Origin: an uncultured Methanofollis sp.
Lineage (GTDB): Archaea > Halobacteriota > Methanomicrobia > Methanomicrobiales > Methanofollaceae
Reading direction: 5' to 3'
Length of the DNA stretch: 16,498 nucleotides
Assembly (NCBI RefSeq): GCF_937919355.1
Contig: NZ_CALFSA010000215.1
Location: 1 to 16,498 of the forward strand
A program made the translations under genes and the position numbers. The notes under the pieces are model-generated. The model did not search any database. It was not told the DNA's origin and was given only the letters and a program-made list of their open reading frames with translations. Shown in pieces: positions 1 to 8,017 of the stretch; within the stretch, counting starts at the first letter, position 1; each line of letters begins with the position of its first letter.

Positions 1-126
1 TCTTCCCTGGTCCAATCCTGTGTTCTCATGCTCGTAGACGCTCGCACCCCCAAACTCAGGATTGACCCGGGAAAGACAGAGCCGAAGATCCTGAAGGGAG
101 AGTGCCGCACCTCCCCGAAGATATCC
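1..126. other. Upstream non-coding or edge region, nothing assigned
   Basis: The first ~126 bases hold no gene I can support. One plus-strand frame is open from the window edge to 288, but its translation reads as low-information sequence and it runs into the amylase gene in a different frame. A minus-strand ATG at 27-29 gives nine codons before the edge and could be the first codons of a divergent gene, but that is too little to judge. Confidence 0.4.
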
Positions 127-134
127 TTTAATAT
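127..134 (+). promoter_or_regulatory. Candidate TATA box for the glycogen operon
   Basis: TTTAATAT lies in a short AT-rich island of an otherwise GC-rich region. An archaeal start site is expected about 25 bases downstream of the box centre, near 155-160. That leaves a leader of about 35-40 bases that contains the purine-rich SD at 180-188 in front of the GTG at 195. It is the only good box upstream of six overlapping genes, so it may drive them all. Assignment is by motif and position only. Confidence 0.5.
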
Positions 135-194
135 TGTATCCGGGGATAGGAGGGTGACAGGCATCGGGCCACGTCGATGGGGGAGGGGACAGTC

Positions 195-1628
195 GTGGCG
201 GCGATCTGCATGGGCTTCGAGGTGCACCAGCCCTTCAGGCTCAACAGGGATTTTGTGCCGGCGATGGCGAGGGGACGGCGCGACCTGAAGGGCTGCTACT
301 TCGATCCCTCGAACCGGGAGATCCTGGACCGCGTCGCCGACCGGTGTTATGTTCCGGCGACGGAGATCGTCCTCGACGCCCTCGACGGCGGGATGAGGTG
401 CGCCTTCTCCCTCTCCGGTGTGCTCGTCGAGCAACTCGAACAGTGGCGCCCGGACGCCCTCGCCCTCTTTGCCGAGGTGGCGGCCCACAAAAACGCCGAG
501 GTCCTCGCCCAGACCTACTACCACAGCCTCGCCGGTTTCTTCGCCGACACGGGGGAACTCAGCCTGCAGATGAAGATGCACGCCGACCTGATGCACGACC
601 TCTTCGGGCGCGTGCCGGCGGTCGCCGAGAACACCGAGTTCGCCCTGGACAACAGGATCGCCGCCGCCGTGCGTGACCTCGGTTTTTCCGCCGTCTATAC
701 CGAGGGGACGGACCGCCTGCTCGGCGGGCGGAGCCCGAACGAGACCTACACCTGCGGGGGCCTCCCCCTCCTCCTCCGCAACTGCCCTCTCTCCGACGAC
801 ATCGCCTTCCGCTTCTCCTGGACGGCGTGGGACAAGCACCCCCTGACGGCGGAGACCTACGCCTCCTGGGTCGCCCGGTCGCCCGGACGGTGCGCCCATG
901 TCTTCATCGACTACGAGACCTTCGGCGAGCACCATAAGGAAGAGAGCGGCATCCTTGACTTCCTCGAAGCACTGCCCGGCGCCTTTGACGACGCCGGGGT
1001 CGCCACTCTCCTCCCCTCCGAGGCGGCCGCCTCCCCCCCTGCCGGCGAGGTCTCCCTCGATAGTCCCGTCTCGTGGGCCGACCTCGAGAAGGATGCATCT
1101 GCGTGGCTTGGAAACCCCGTCCAGCAGAGCACATTCTTCGCCCTCGAACACTCCCCGGCGAGGGCCGCCCGTCCTGACCTCTGGCGCTACCTCGGGACGA
1201 GCGACCACTTCTACTACCTCGCACGGAAGAACGGGTCATGCGGTGAGGTGCACCGCTACTTCTGTCCGGAGGGGAACGATGGATCCCATGACGCCTACAT
1301 GCGGGTGCTCTCCCACCTGGAGGGCCGGTGTCTCGGCAGGGCGAGACGGTCGGCCGCCTCCCTGCCGCCCGACCGGGCCTTCCACTTCTGCTTTCCCGGC
1401 GGGCAGTATGCGGGCGTCTCCGCGCACAGTCTCCGCGAGTTCGAGGAGGCCCTCGAAAGAGCGCCCCGCGAGTCTGTCTGGTGGCACTTTGACCGCGGCG
1501 ACTACTCGCGGTGGGTCGAGGGTTCTGTCGGTGACCGGCGACTGGCACGGGCCGTCTCGACCTGCCCGACCCCTGACGACGTGCGGGAGGCGGTACGTGC
1601 ACGGAGGTGTTTGCTCTGCGGCGACTGA
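195..1628 (+). CDS. GH57 family alpha-amylase / alpha-glucan-acting glycosidase
   Basis: Predicted cytoplasmic retaining glycosidase acting on alpha-1,4-glucans. The 477-residue product opens with the GH57 first block (GFEVHQPF, His11). It has a second block FSLSGVLVEQL. The nucleophile block is AENTEFALDN (Glu148) and the acid/base block is FIDYETFGEHH (Asp239). This layout matches the MJ1611-like amylase group and not the longer GH57 branching enzymes. There is no signal peptide, so it acts on internal glycogen. I chose GTG 195 because GGGGAGGGG (180-188) sits six bases upstream. The ATG at 177 would add six residues and has no good SD at the right spacing. It heads an operon with two glycosyltransferases and a debranching enzyme, and its end overlaps the next gene. 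Exact specificity (amylase versus 4-alpha-glucanotransferase) is not decided by sequence. Confidence 0.9.
   Translation: MAAICMGFEVHQPFRLNRDFVPAMARGRRDLKGCYFDPSNREILDRVADRCYVPATEIVLDALDGGMRCAFSLSGVLVEQLEQWRPDALALFAEVAAHKNAEVLAQTYYHSLAGFFADTGELSLQMKMHADLMHDLFGRVPAVAENTEFALDNRIAAAVRDLGFSAVYTEGTDRLLGGRSPNETYTCGGLPLLLRNCPLSDDIAFRFSWTAWDKHPLTAETYASWVARSPGRCAHVFIDYETFGEHHKEESGILDFLEALPGAFDDAGVATLLPSEAAASPPAGEVSLDSPVSWADLEKDASAWLGNPVQQSTFFALEHSPARAARPDLWRYLGTSDHFYYLARKNGSCGEVHRYFCPEGNDGSHDAYMRVLSHLEGRCLGRARRSAASLPPDRAFHFCFPGGQYAGVSAHSLREFEEALERAPRESVWWHFDRGDYSRWVEGSVGDRRLARAVSTCPTPDDVREAVRARRCLLCGD
1603..1609 (+). promoter_or_regulatory. SD site overlapping the nominal GTG start
   Basis: GGAGGTG here is the best SD match in the region. 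It lies inside the end of the amylase gene and includes the nominal GTG start of the glycosyltransferase. A ribosome positioned on it would place the P site near 1615-1618, where the in-frame codon is CTG (1616). This makes a CTG start worth considering. Confidence 0.5.
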
Positions 1629-2746
1629 AAATCGCGTTCTTCTGCTGGGAGTCGCTCTACGGGGTCAGGGTCGGCGGCCTCGCCCCGGCGGCGACCTGCC
1701 TTGCCGAGGCCCTTGCCCGCGACCACGAGGTCCACTTCTTCACCCGCGGCTCCGGACCGCCTGAGAAGAACGGCGTCGTCTACCACTACTGCGACCCGCA
1801 CGGCGGGAACATCGTCGAGTTCTGCAAAGACCTCGCCCTGAAGGCCTGCCGCCAGTTCGGCGAACAGGACTCGCCGCCCTTCGACATCCTCCACTTCCAT
1901 GACTGGCACTTCGTCGAGGCGATGCACCGCCTGCGGGAGAGGAAGACGGTGCTCTCATTCCACTCCACCGAGTACGGGCGGAACGGCAACCAGAAGGGAG
2001 GGTGGTGGGAGTTCGGCGAGATATCCGGGAAGGAGTGGTACTGCGCCTATATCGCAAAGCGGGTGGTCGCCGTCTCGAAGACCCTGAGGGGAGAGGTGAT
2101 GGCCCTCTACAATGTCCCGGACTGGAAGATCGACGCCGTCCCGAATGGGATCGACCCTGAAGCCTTTGCGGTGCAGGTCGACCAGGGCGCGGTGAAGCGC
2201 CGGTACGGCATCCACCCCTATGCCCCTCTCGTCTTCTTCGGCGGCCGTCTCGTCTACCAGAAGGGGCCGGACATCCTCGTGAAGGCGATCCCCTCCGTGC
2301 TGCGCCACCGCTGGGACGCAAACTTCGTCTTCGCCGGGAAGGGCGACATGCAGGACTGGGTCGCCCGCCATACCCGCGACATGCCGGCGCAGGTGCTCGG
2401 TTACCTCGCCGAGCGAGATTTTGTCAGCCTCCTCAATGCTGCGGACATCGTCGCCATCCCGAGCAGGAACGAACCCTTCGGCCTCATCCTCACCGAGGCC
2501 TGGAGTGCCGGGCGGTGCGTCGTCGCCTCAGACGTCGGCGGCCTCGGCGAGAACATCGAGCACCTTGTAGACGGAGTCAAGGTGCCGGTATCTGCCGGGG
2601 GGATGGCGGACGGGATCAACACCGTCATCGACGACCGCCGTCTCTGCTCCACCCTCGGCAGGAAAGGCCGGGAGAAGGTGGAGAGGGAGTTCCGGTGGGA
2701 GGCGGTGGCGCGGGCGATGGAGCGTGTCTACGAGAAGGTGCTCTGA
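1607..2746 (+). CDS. GT4-type glycosyltransferase, glycogen synthase-like
   Basis: Predicted GT-B fold retaining glycosyltransferase, likely moving glucose from a nucleotide sugar to an alpha-glucan. The N-terminal Rossmann half holds VGGLAPA, the glycine loop typical of glycogen synthases, and HFHDWH. The C-terminal half holds GGRLVYQKG and the E-x7-E donor-site motif EPFGLILTE (Glu289 and Glu297 counted from GTG 1607). The 379-residue length is normal for GT4. It overlaps the amylase gene by 22 bases. The start is uncertain: the perfect SD GGAGGTG at 1603-1609 contains the GTG itself. In-frame CTG at 1616 (six bases after the SD) or CTG at 1625 fits spacing better, and homology suggests the protein begins near LKIAFFCWES. 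Glucan specificity comes from context; an exopolysaccharide role is the alternative. Confidence 0.88.
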   Translation: MFALRRLKIAFFCWESLYGVRVGGLAPAATCLAEALARDHEVHFFTRGSGPPEKNGVVYHYCDPHGGNIVEFCKDLALKACRQFGEQDSPPFDILHFHDWHFVEAMHRLRERKTVLSFHSTEYGRNGNQKGGWWEFGEISGKEWYCAYIAKRVVAVSKTLRGEVMALYNVPDWKIDAVPNGIDPEAFAVQVDQGAVKRRYGIHPYAPLVFFGGRLVYQKGPDILVKAIPSVLRHRWDANFVFAGKGDMQDWVARHTRDMPAQVLGYLAERDFVSLLNAADIVAIPSRNEPFGLILTEAWSAGRCVVASDVGGLGENIEHLVDGVKVPVSAGGMADGINTVIDDRRLCSTLGRKGREKVEREFRWEAVARAMERVYEKVL

Positions 2747-3984
2747 TGCGGGTCGCCTATTTCCTGGACGAGTTCCCCCCCTTCCTCAGGGGCGGCCTCG
2801 GGACATATGCGCTGGAGATGGCCCCCCTCCTTGCTGCGGCCGGGTGCGCCCTCACGGTCTATGCCTTCAGGATGGGGGACGCCGCCGTGGAGGAGGAGTG
2901 GGCCGGGGCCCATGTCCGCCGCCTCCCCCTCCCCGAACCCGCTCCTCTCCTCCCGGTTATCCTGCCCTCGGATGTGGCGGCATGGCCCCCTGACGCCGCC
3001 CACTTCTTCGCCGACTACCTCGTCTACAACATCGTCTCCGCCGGCGACCTCCTCGCCCGCGGCGAGAAGGCCGACCTTGCGGTGGCACACGACTGGCTCG
3101 CCGCCCCGGCGGCGATGGTCACGGCCGCGACCCTCGGCATCCCCTTTGTCTTCCATGTCCACTCGACCGAAGGGGGGCGGTCAGGGGACGGCGGGTCGCC
3201 GACCGTCAGGGCCCTTGAAGGCCGCGCCCTGGAGGAGGCGGCCGCCGTCATCACCGTCAGCCACGCCATGGAGGACGAACTCCTCGCCCTCGGCGTCCCG
3301 CGGGAGAAGGTCCACGTCGTCCACAACGGCGTCGATACGGCGAAGTACGATCCCGTGCGTGTCCCGCCGGCGGCGGTGCGGGCCTTCAGGGAGCGCCTCG
3401 GCGTCGGGTCTGACCCCCTCGTCCTCTTCGTCGGCCGGCTGACGCGGGTGAAGGGGGCCGACACCCTCCTGCGGGCCTTCGCCATGGTCCTCCGTGAGGT
3501 GCCTGCCGCCCACCTCCTCGTCCTCGGCGTCGGCGAGATGGACGGCGATCTCAGGCGCCTCGCCGAAAAAATCGGGGGAGGGCGGGTCCACCTGGAGTTC
3601 TCCTTCATCCCTGAAGAGGAGCGTATCCTCCGCTATGCCGCGGCCGACGTCTGCGTCTTCCCCTCGACCTACGAGCCCTTCGGCATCGTCTGCACCGAGG
3701 CGATGGCGATGGGAAAACCCGTCGTCGTCGGGGCGCGGGGCACCTCGGGGATGCGGGAGCAGGTCGTGCCCGCGGGCGAGGGCATCTGCGGTTTCCACAT
3801 CAACCCCCATGACCCGGCCGACATCGCCACCTATCTCGCCCTCGTCCTCCGCGACCCCGCCCTGCGGGACGTGATGGGGAGGAACGGGCGGGAGCGGGCC
3901 GTCGCCCTCTTCTCGTGGGAGAGGGCGGCGCGGGAGACGGCGGCGGTCTACGAGGCGGCGGTGATGAGGGGGAAAAAGCCGTGA
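2746..3984 (+). CDS. GT4-type glycosyltransferase (second copy of the operon)
   Basis: Second GT-B glycosyltransferase, 412 residues. Visible features are RGGLGTYALE near the N terminus (donor or acceptor loop), VAHDWLAAPA, VHSTEGGR, VVHNGVDTAKYDP, the domain-start strand VLFVGRLTRVKG, and the E-x7-E motif EPFGIVCTE (Glu310 and Glu318). The ATG shares one base with the previous TGA (TGATG), and GAAGGTG lies just upstream, so translation is coupled. A longer in-frame reading from 2515 exists but lies inside the previous gene and is not real. It is clearly divergent from its neighbour and not a recent duplicate. The pair may split priming and elongation or use different donors. That idea is inference from two GTs flanked by glucan hydrolases. 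Confidence 0.9.
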   Translation: MRVAYFLDEFPPFLRGGLGTYALEMAPLLAAAGCALTVYAFRMGDAAVEEEWAGAHVRRLPLPEPAPLLPVILPSDVAAWPPDAAHFFADYLVYNIVSAGDLLARGEKADLAVAHDWLAAPAAMVTAATLGIPFVFHVHSTEGGRSGDGGSPTVRALEGRALEEAAAVITVSHAMEDELLALGVPREKVHVVHNGVDTAKYDPVRVPPAAVRAFRERLGVGSDPLVLFVGRLTRVKGADTLLRAFAMVLREVPAAHLLVLGVGEMDGDLRRLAEKIGGGRVHLEFSFIPEEERILRYAAADVCVFPSTYEPFGIVCTEAMAMGKPVVVGARGTSGMREQVVPAGEGICGFHINPHDPADIATYLALVLRDPALRDVMGRNGRERAVALFSWERAARETAAVYEAAVMRGKKP

Positions 3985-5642
3985 TCGCCTTCTCCTCCGG
4001 CCTCCAGGAGCGTGCGTTCGCCCGGACGAAGGAGTACCTCCTTGTGGCGGGCGGCGCCTACGCCTCCTCCTCCCTTGCCGGGAACACCCGGAAGTACCAC
4101 GGCCTCCTTGTCAGGGACGGCAGCGTCCTCCTCTCCGGCCTCGACGAGTACCTGGACGGCACCGCCCTCACGCCGGCGGCGTACGCGGGCGGGAACGACG
4201 ACCGGGGGCTTTCCTCCCTCGCCGCCGTCTCCCTCTCGCCTGAGCCCACATTCATCTACCATGCCGGGGGTGCGGTCCTGCGGAAGACGCTCTCCTTCGA
4301 CGGCGCCCTCTCTGTCAGGTACGACCTCGTCGGCGAGGGGACGCTCAGGGTCGCGCCCCTCGTCGCCTGCCGCGGCGTCCACGAGGTGAGGCGGTCCTGC
4401 GACGACCTGTCGGCCTCCCCCCTCCCCGACGGCGTGCAGGTCGGTGCCCTCTCGATCAGGTCGGACCTCGCCTTCACCCCGGCGCCGGCCGTCTACCGCG
4501 ACGTCCTCTACGAGGTGGAGAGGGAGCGGGGCTATGCCTGCCGGGAAGACCTCTTCTGTCCGGGCGTCTTCGAGGGCGAAGGCGAGGACCAGACATTCTG
4601 GCTGACTGCCGATGCAGGCGGGAAACGCTCTCCCCCGGTACGGGGGGGTGACCTCCTCTCCCGCGCCGCCGACGCCTTCCTTGCCGGCGACGCGATCCTC
4701 GCGGGCTACCACTGGTTTGCGGAGGAGTGGGGGCGGGACACCTTCGTCTCCCTCCCCGGCCTCCTCCTCGCCCGCGGCGACTACGCCCGCGCCCGCCGCG
4801 TCTTCACCCGCTGGGCCGGCATGATACGGGACGGCCTCCTCCCGAACAGGCCGCCCGACGACTACACCTCGTCGGACGCCGCTCTCTGGTTCGTCCTCGC
4901 GCTGGCACGCTATGCGGCCGCAACAGGTGACACAGACTTTGCCCGCTCGATGCGCCCCGCAGTTGCGGCCATCCTCGACGGCTACCAGGACAACCCGGTG
5001 ACGCACCTCGACAGGGCGCTCCTCTCTGTCGCCCCGCGGAGCACCTGGATGGACACCCCCTTCACGCCCCGCTCCGGCAAACCCGTCGAGGTCAACGCCC
5101 TCTGGGTGGCGGCCCTCAGGTTTGCGGAGTCCCTCGACATCGACGGCCCGGTGACGGCCCGGGAGGCCGGGATGGCCTTCGGTCGCTTCTGGAACGAGAC
5201 CCGGGGCTGCTTCTTCGATGTCATCGACCCCGCCGACCCGGCGGTCAGGCCAAACCAGGTCGTCGCCCTCGCCCTCGGCATCCCGCCGGCAGACGAAGCT
5301 GAACGTGCCCTTGCAGTGGTCAGGTCCGAACTCCTCACGCCCTTCGGCCTGCGGACGCTCTCGCCCCGCGAGCCCGGTTACGCGGGCCGGTTCACCGGCG
5401 ACGCCGCCTACCACAACGGGACCGTCTGGCCCTGGCTCCTTGGTTTCTACATCGACGCCCTCGGGGTCTACGCACCCGGCGTCGACCCCGCCCCTCTCCT
5501 CCTCCCCCTCGTCGCCCACCTCGCCGACGCTGGCCTCGGCACCATCTCCGAGTGCTTCGACGGCGACCCCCCGCACAGGCCGGGCGGGTGCATCGCGCAG
5601 GCATGGAGCGTCGCGGAAGTGCTGCGGGGGAGCGCCCCGTGA
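3981..5642 (+). CDS. Glycogen debranching enzyme, archaeal type (amylo-alpha-1,6-glucosidase)
   Basis: Removes alpha-1,6-linked glucose at glycogen branch points. The 553-residue protein has an N-terminal beta domain (GDE_N-like, about 1-215), opening with RTKEYLLVAGG and NTRKYHGLLV. From about residue 235 follows an (alpha/alpha)6 GDE_C domain with EEWGRDTFVSLPGLLL (Asp253), TWMDTPFTPRSGKPVEVNALW-type sequence (Asp358), YHNGTVWPW, and ISECFDGDPPHRPGGC (Glu524). Asp358 and Glu524 are plausible acid and base by position. The start is GTG 3981, overlapping the previous TGA as GTGA, with GAGGGGGA at about 3966-3973 as SD. The length is on the short side for the family, mostly from a compact region between the domains. 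It ends overlapping the next gene by four bases, so it belongs to the same transcript. Confidence 0.93.
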   Translation: MIAFSSGLQERAFARTKEYLLVAGGAYASSSLAGNTRKYHGLLVRDGSVLLSGLDEYLDGTALTPAAYAGGNDDRGLSSLAAVSLSPEPTFIYHAGGAVLRKTLSFDGALSVRYDLVGEGTLRVAPLVACRGVHEVRRSCDDLSASPLPDGVQVGALSIRSDLAFTPAPAVYRDVLYEVERERGYACREDLFCPGVFEGEGEDQTFWLTADAGGKRSPPVRGGDLLSRAADAFLAGDAILAGYHWFAEEWGRDTFVSLPGLLLARGDYARARRVFTRWAGMIRDGLLPNRPPDDYTSSDAALWFVLALARYAAATGDTDFARSMRPAVAAILDGYQDNPVTHLDRALLSVAPRSTWMDTPFTPRSGKPVEVNALWVAALRFAESLDIDGPVTAREAGMAFGRFWNETRGCFFDVIDPADPAVRPNQVVALALGIPPADEAERALAVVRSELLTPFGLRTLSPREPGYAGRFTGDAAYHNGTVWPWLLGFYIDALGVYAPGVDPAPLLLPLVAHLADAGLGTISECFDGDPPHRPGGCIAQAWSVAEVLRGSAP

Positions 5643-6583
5643 GGCGTGAACGGCATGCCGGCACCCTCGCCCCCGGCGACCCCTTCAGGGACTGGCTTGT
5701 CTCCGTCCTCGGCGGGAGAGTCAGGCACGCCGACGCCCCCGCCGAGGTCTACCTGATCAGGCCCGCCTCGCACACCGTCTGCCGGTACGCATTCCGCGGC
5801 GAGGGGGTCAGCGTCGTCGGCAAGTTCTTCGCCGAACCGACAGGGGCGAACCACGACTTCGACCCGGAGAGGGCGATGGAGACGGAGTACAGGATGCTGA
5901 AATGGGCGCGGCGGAGGATTGCGGTCCCCGAACCGATCGCCGTCCGCGCCGACTATCACTGCGCCCTCGTCACCGGCTACGTCCGGGGGCGGCCGCTCCT
6001 CGACTTCCTCAGGGACGACCCTTCCCTCTTCGGCCGCCTGACCGACGTTGCCTCTCTCCTCCGCCGTCTCCACGGCGGCGGTACGTCGGCGTACGACCTG
6101 GAGAGGGAGTTCGCCACTTTCCAGGGCGTCCTCGGCCAGGTCGCTCTCTCGTCCGGGGAGAGGGAGCGTTTCAACCGCCGCCTGAAGAGGTGGCGGGAGG
6201 CGGGCACCCTGGAACGGGATCGCGGCTGCATGATCCACCGCGACGCCACGCCTGCAAACTATCTCTTCGGCAGGGCGGGCGTTGTTGCGGTCGATTTCGA
6301 GAGTGCCTGGACAGGTGCGCACCCGGTGCACGACCCCGGCATCCTCTGCGCCGAGATGAGGTACGCCTTCAGGCGACGCTACGGCGACGCCGGCAGGGCC
6401 GAGCCCTATCTCGGCCACTTCCTCCGGCAGTATGCGGGATCGGAGGAGGCTTTCAGGTACGTCACCGGGTGCGTCCCCTTCTACATGGCCCTCGGGTATC
6501 TCAGGGTGGCGCGCCTCCCGGTTGGAAACCATGAAATGGAATGGCTGAAAAAGGAGGCGCTTGCATGTCTCAGGCACCGGTAG
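5639..6583 (+). CDS. APH-fold phosphotransferase (small-molecule kinase of unknown substrate)
   Basis: A 314-residue protein of the aminoglycoside phosphotransferase / choline kinase fold. The catalytic loop is IHRDATPANYLF (Asp202, Asn207) and the metal-binding motif is VAVDFESAW (Asp219). The hinge-like segment TGYVRGRPLLDFL precedes them. The substrate is not known. Position between a glycogen debranching enzyme and a HAD hydrolase suggests a sugar or glucan-derived substrate, by loose analogy with APH-fold maltokinase of the GlgE pathway, but no maltokinase-specific feature is seen. The start is GTG 5639, overlapping the previous stop as GTGA, with GGGGGAG just upstream. A longer reading from 5552 lies within the previous gene and is Arg-rich, so I rejected it. 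Family confidence is high; role confidence is low. Confidence 0.85.
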   Translation: MRRERHAGTLAPGDPFRDWLVSVLGGRVRHADAPAEVYLIRPASHTVCRYAFRGEGVSVVGKFFAEPTGANHDFDPERAMETEYRMLKWARRRIAVPEPIAVRADYHCALVTGYVRGRPLLDFLRDDPSLFGRLTDVASLLRRLHGGGTSAYDLEREFATFQGVLGQVALSSGERERFNRRLKRWREAGTLERDRGCMIHRDATPANYLFGRAGVVAVDFESAWTGAHPVHDPGILCAEMRYAFRRRYGDAGRAEPYLGHFLRQYAGSEEAFRYVTGCVPFYMALGYLRVARLPVGNHEMEWLKKEALACLRHR

Positions 6584-7236
6584 ATTTCACGCGGGTCCGT
6601 GCCGTCCTCTTCGACTGTTACGACACCCTGCTCGACATCAGCACAGACGAGGGAAGCCTCCCGGCCTACCAGACCCTCAGTACCTGGGCGGCCTACCAGG
6701 GGGTGCGGATCGCGCCCGAAGACCTCAGGGACGAGTACAGGCGGCGGGTCGCCTGGACGATGGCGCAGAGCACGGACGCCCATCCCGAGGTGCGGGTCGA
6801 GGAGATCTTCGCCGGGATCTGTCGGGACTACGCCGCCTGGTCGGTGGACGAGACGATCCTTGGCGTCCTCTTCGCCCGCTCATTCAGGGCCGCCACGGTC
6901 CGCAGACTGGGCGCCTTCCCGCGGAGCAGGAGACTCCTCTCAGCCCTGTACAGTTATCCCCTCGGCGTCGTCTCCAACGGCCAGCGGGTCTTCTCCGAGG
7001 TCGAACTCCGGATGTTCGGCCTCGCCCCTTTCTTCCAGGCCGTCATCTTCTCCTCGGACGTCGGGTGCAAGAAACCCGACGACCGGATCTTTCAGGTCGC
7101 CCTCAGGCGTCTCGGTGTCGAACCCGGCGAGGCCCTCTTCATCGGCGACTCGATGGCGAACGACATCATACCGGCGCGGAGGCTCGGCATGCAGGCGGTC
7201 CCCATCCGCGAGGCCTGGCCGCTCTTCTCTGTCTGA
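6565..7236 (+). CDS. HAD superfamily hydrolase, subfamily I, with DxYxT motif
   Basis: A 223-residue HAD protein. Motif I is FDCYDTLLD, with nucleophile Asp17 and Tyr19 in place of the usual general-acid Asp. This DxYxT form is known from L-2-haloacid dehalogenases and related proteins. Motif II is VVSNGQ, motif III is the Lys pair in CKKPDDRIF, and motif IV is FIGDSMANDI. A helical cap lies between motifs I and II (about residues 25-110). The start is ATG 6565, nine bases after AGGAGG, inside the end of the kinase gene (19-base overlap). The ATG at 6541 lies upstream of that SD. It is the last gene of the carbohydrate operon, with a convergent neighbour 12 bases away. The substrate is unknown; a phosphosugar phosphatase would be the contextual guess, but the missing Asp argues for caution. 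Confidence 0.87.
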   Translation: MSQAPVDFTRVRAVLFDCYDTLLDISTDEGSLPAYQTLSTWAAYQGVRIAPEDLRDEYRRRVAWTMAQSTDAHPEVRVEEIFAGICRDYAAWSVDETILGVLFARSFRAATVRRLGAFPRSRRLLSALYSYPLGVVSNGQRVFSEVELRMFGLAPFFQAVIFSSDVGCKKPDDRIFQVALRRLGVEPGEALFIGDSMANDIIPARRLGMQAVPIREAWPLFSV

Positions 7237-7248
7237 GGAGCACTCCCC

Positions 7249-7932
7249 CTACACCCCTGTGTCCACCCGTCTGACCCTCCGGGCGACCACTGCCGCAAGG
7301 AAGACGGCGATGATGCCGGTGAGGAAGATCCCGTCGAAGACCCCGGCCCCGCCGATGGAGAGGACGGCCATTTCCCCTCCCGAGATCGTCTCGATCGTCC
7401 CCGGCGTCGCAAGGAGGAAGATGTCGGCCCCGAGGAGAGTGCCCATCGCCCCGCCCACGTAGGCTGTGCCCGGCGAGGTGATGTCTGCCCCGGCAAGGAG
7501 AATGCCTGCGAATGCCCCGGCAAGGGGTGCGATATAGAAGGGCATCAGGATGCCCTCCCCCTCCACCGGCGTCGCAAAATAGTAGGAGACGAGGGCGACG
7601 AAGAGCACGGCAAGGGCCGCGGGACCGGGCCGCACCCTCTGCCGTGCGACCACCTCGACAGAGAGGAAGAGGGGGATGATGCACCCGCCGACATTCACGG
7701 CAAGGACCACGCCGTCGGTGATCGCGAAGGGGATATCGATCAGACTCCCGACCAGTGCCCCGATCGTCATGATGATCGCCCGCGACGCCTTCATCCCCGC
7801 GAGTTCAAACGCCTCCTCGCTGACGATGATGAAGAGGTACAGCAGGAGGACCGGGACCATCAGGACGACGAAGAGGTAGAGGGTCTCTGTCGAGAGAAAG
7901 GGCACAAAAACACTTGCAGGAACTCCGGTCAT
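7249..7932 (-). CDS. DUF1614 family integral membrane protein
   Basis: A 227-residue very hydrophobic protein with about six to seven predicted membrane segments. It carries the family-like stretch GSLIDIPFAITDG, followed by VNVGGCIIPLFLS, and a long glycine-rich C-terminal half (LAGAFAGILLAGADITSPG). The family is common in archaea and some bacteria and has no known function. The start is ATG at 7930-7932. A longer minus-strand reading extends to 8559 but antisenses the ABC ATPase and is not real. An AAGGATC lies close to the start. It is transcribed alone, divergent from the ABC exporter and converging on the HAD gene. Family assignment rests on recalled motif pattern, not on a search. Confidence 0.75.
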   Translation of the reverse strand: MTGVPASVFVPFLSTETLYLFVVLMVPVLLLYLFIIVSEEAFELAGMKASRAIIMTIGALVGSLIDIPFAITDGVVLAVNVGGCIIPLFLSVEVVARQRVRPGPAALAVLFVALVSYYFATPVEGEGILMPFYIAPLAGAFAGILLAGADITSPGTAYVGGAMGTLLGADIFLLATPGTIETISGGEMAVLSIGGAGVFDGIFLTGIIAVFLAAVVARRVRRVDTGV

Positions 7933-7960
7933 GATCCTTGCGCCTACTCTCCTGTCACAC

Positions 7961-7970
7961 CATAAAACCC
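7961..7970. promoter_or_regulatory. Candidate shared TATA element of the divergent DUF1614 / ABC genes
   Basis: The 85-bp gap between the two divergent starts has one clear AT-rich block, CATAAAACC on plus and GGTTTTATG on minus. For the ABC gene it would put the start site near 7990 and leave a ~28-base leader carrying GGGGAGG (7997-8003). For DUF1614 it would start near 7941 with a very short leader. One box may serve only one direction; this cannot be told from sequence. Confidence 0.35.
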
Positions 7971-8017
7971 CTTCCCCATCCCAAAGATTTTGAAGCGGGG
8001 AGGACGAGATCTCCCTC

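Noticed and set aside
1..29. Possible divergent minus-strand gene starting at ATG 27-29
   Set aside because: Only nine codons are visible before the edge, too few to test for coding character or family.
28..288. Plus-strand open frame of 86 codons at the window start
   Set aside because: It runs into the GH57 gene in another frame, crosses the likely TATA box, and turns Arg/Trp-rich as expected for an out-of-frame shadow.
3948..5576. Long minus-strand open frame (542 codons) opposite the debranching enzyme
   Set aside because: It is an antisense shadow caused by high third-position GC. The plus strand carries clear GDE motifs, and the minus translation is Glu/Gly/Arg-rich with no recognisable domain.
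5468..6577. Long minus-strand open frame opposite the kinase gene
   Set aside because: It is antisense to HRD and DFE kinase motifs and has low-complexity composition.
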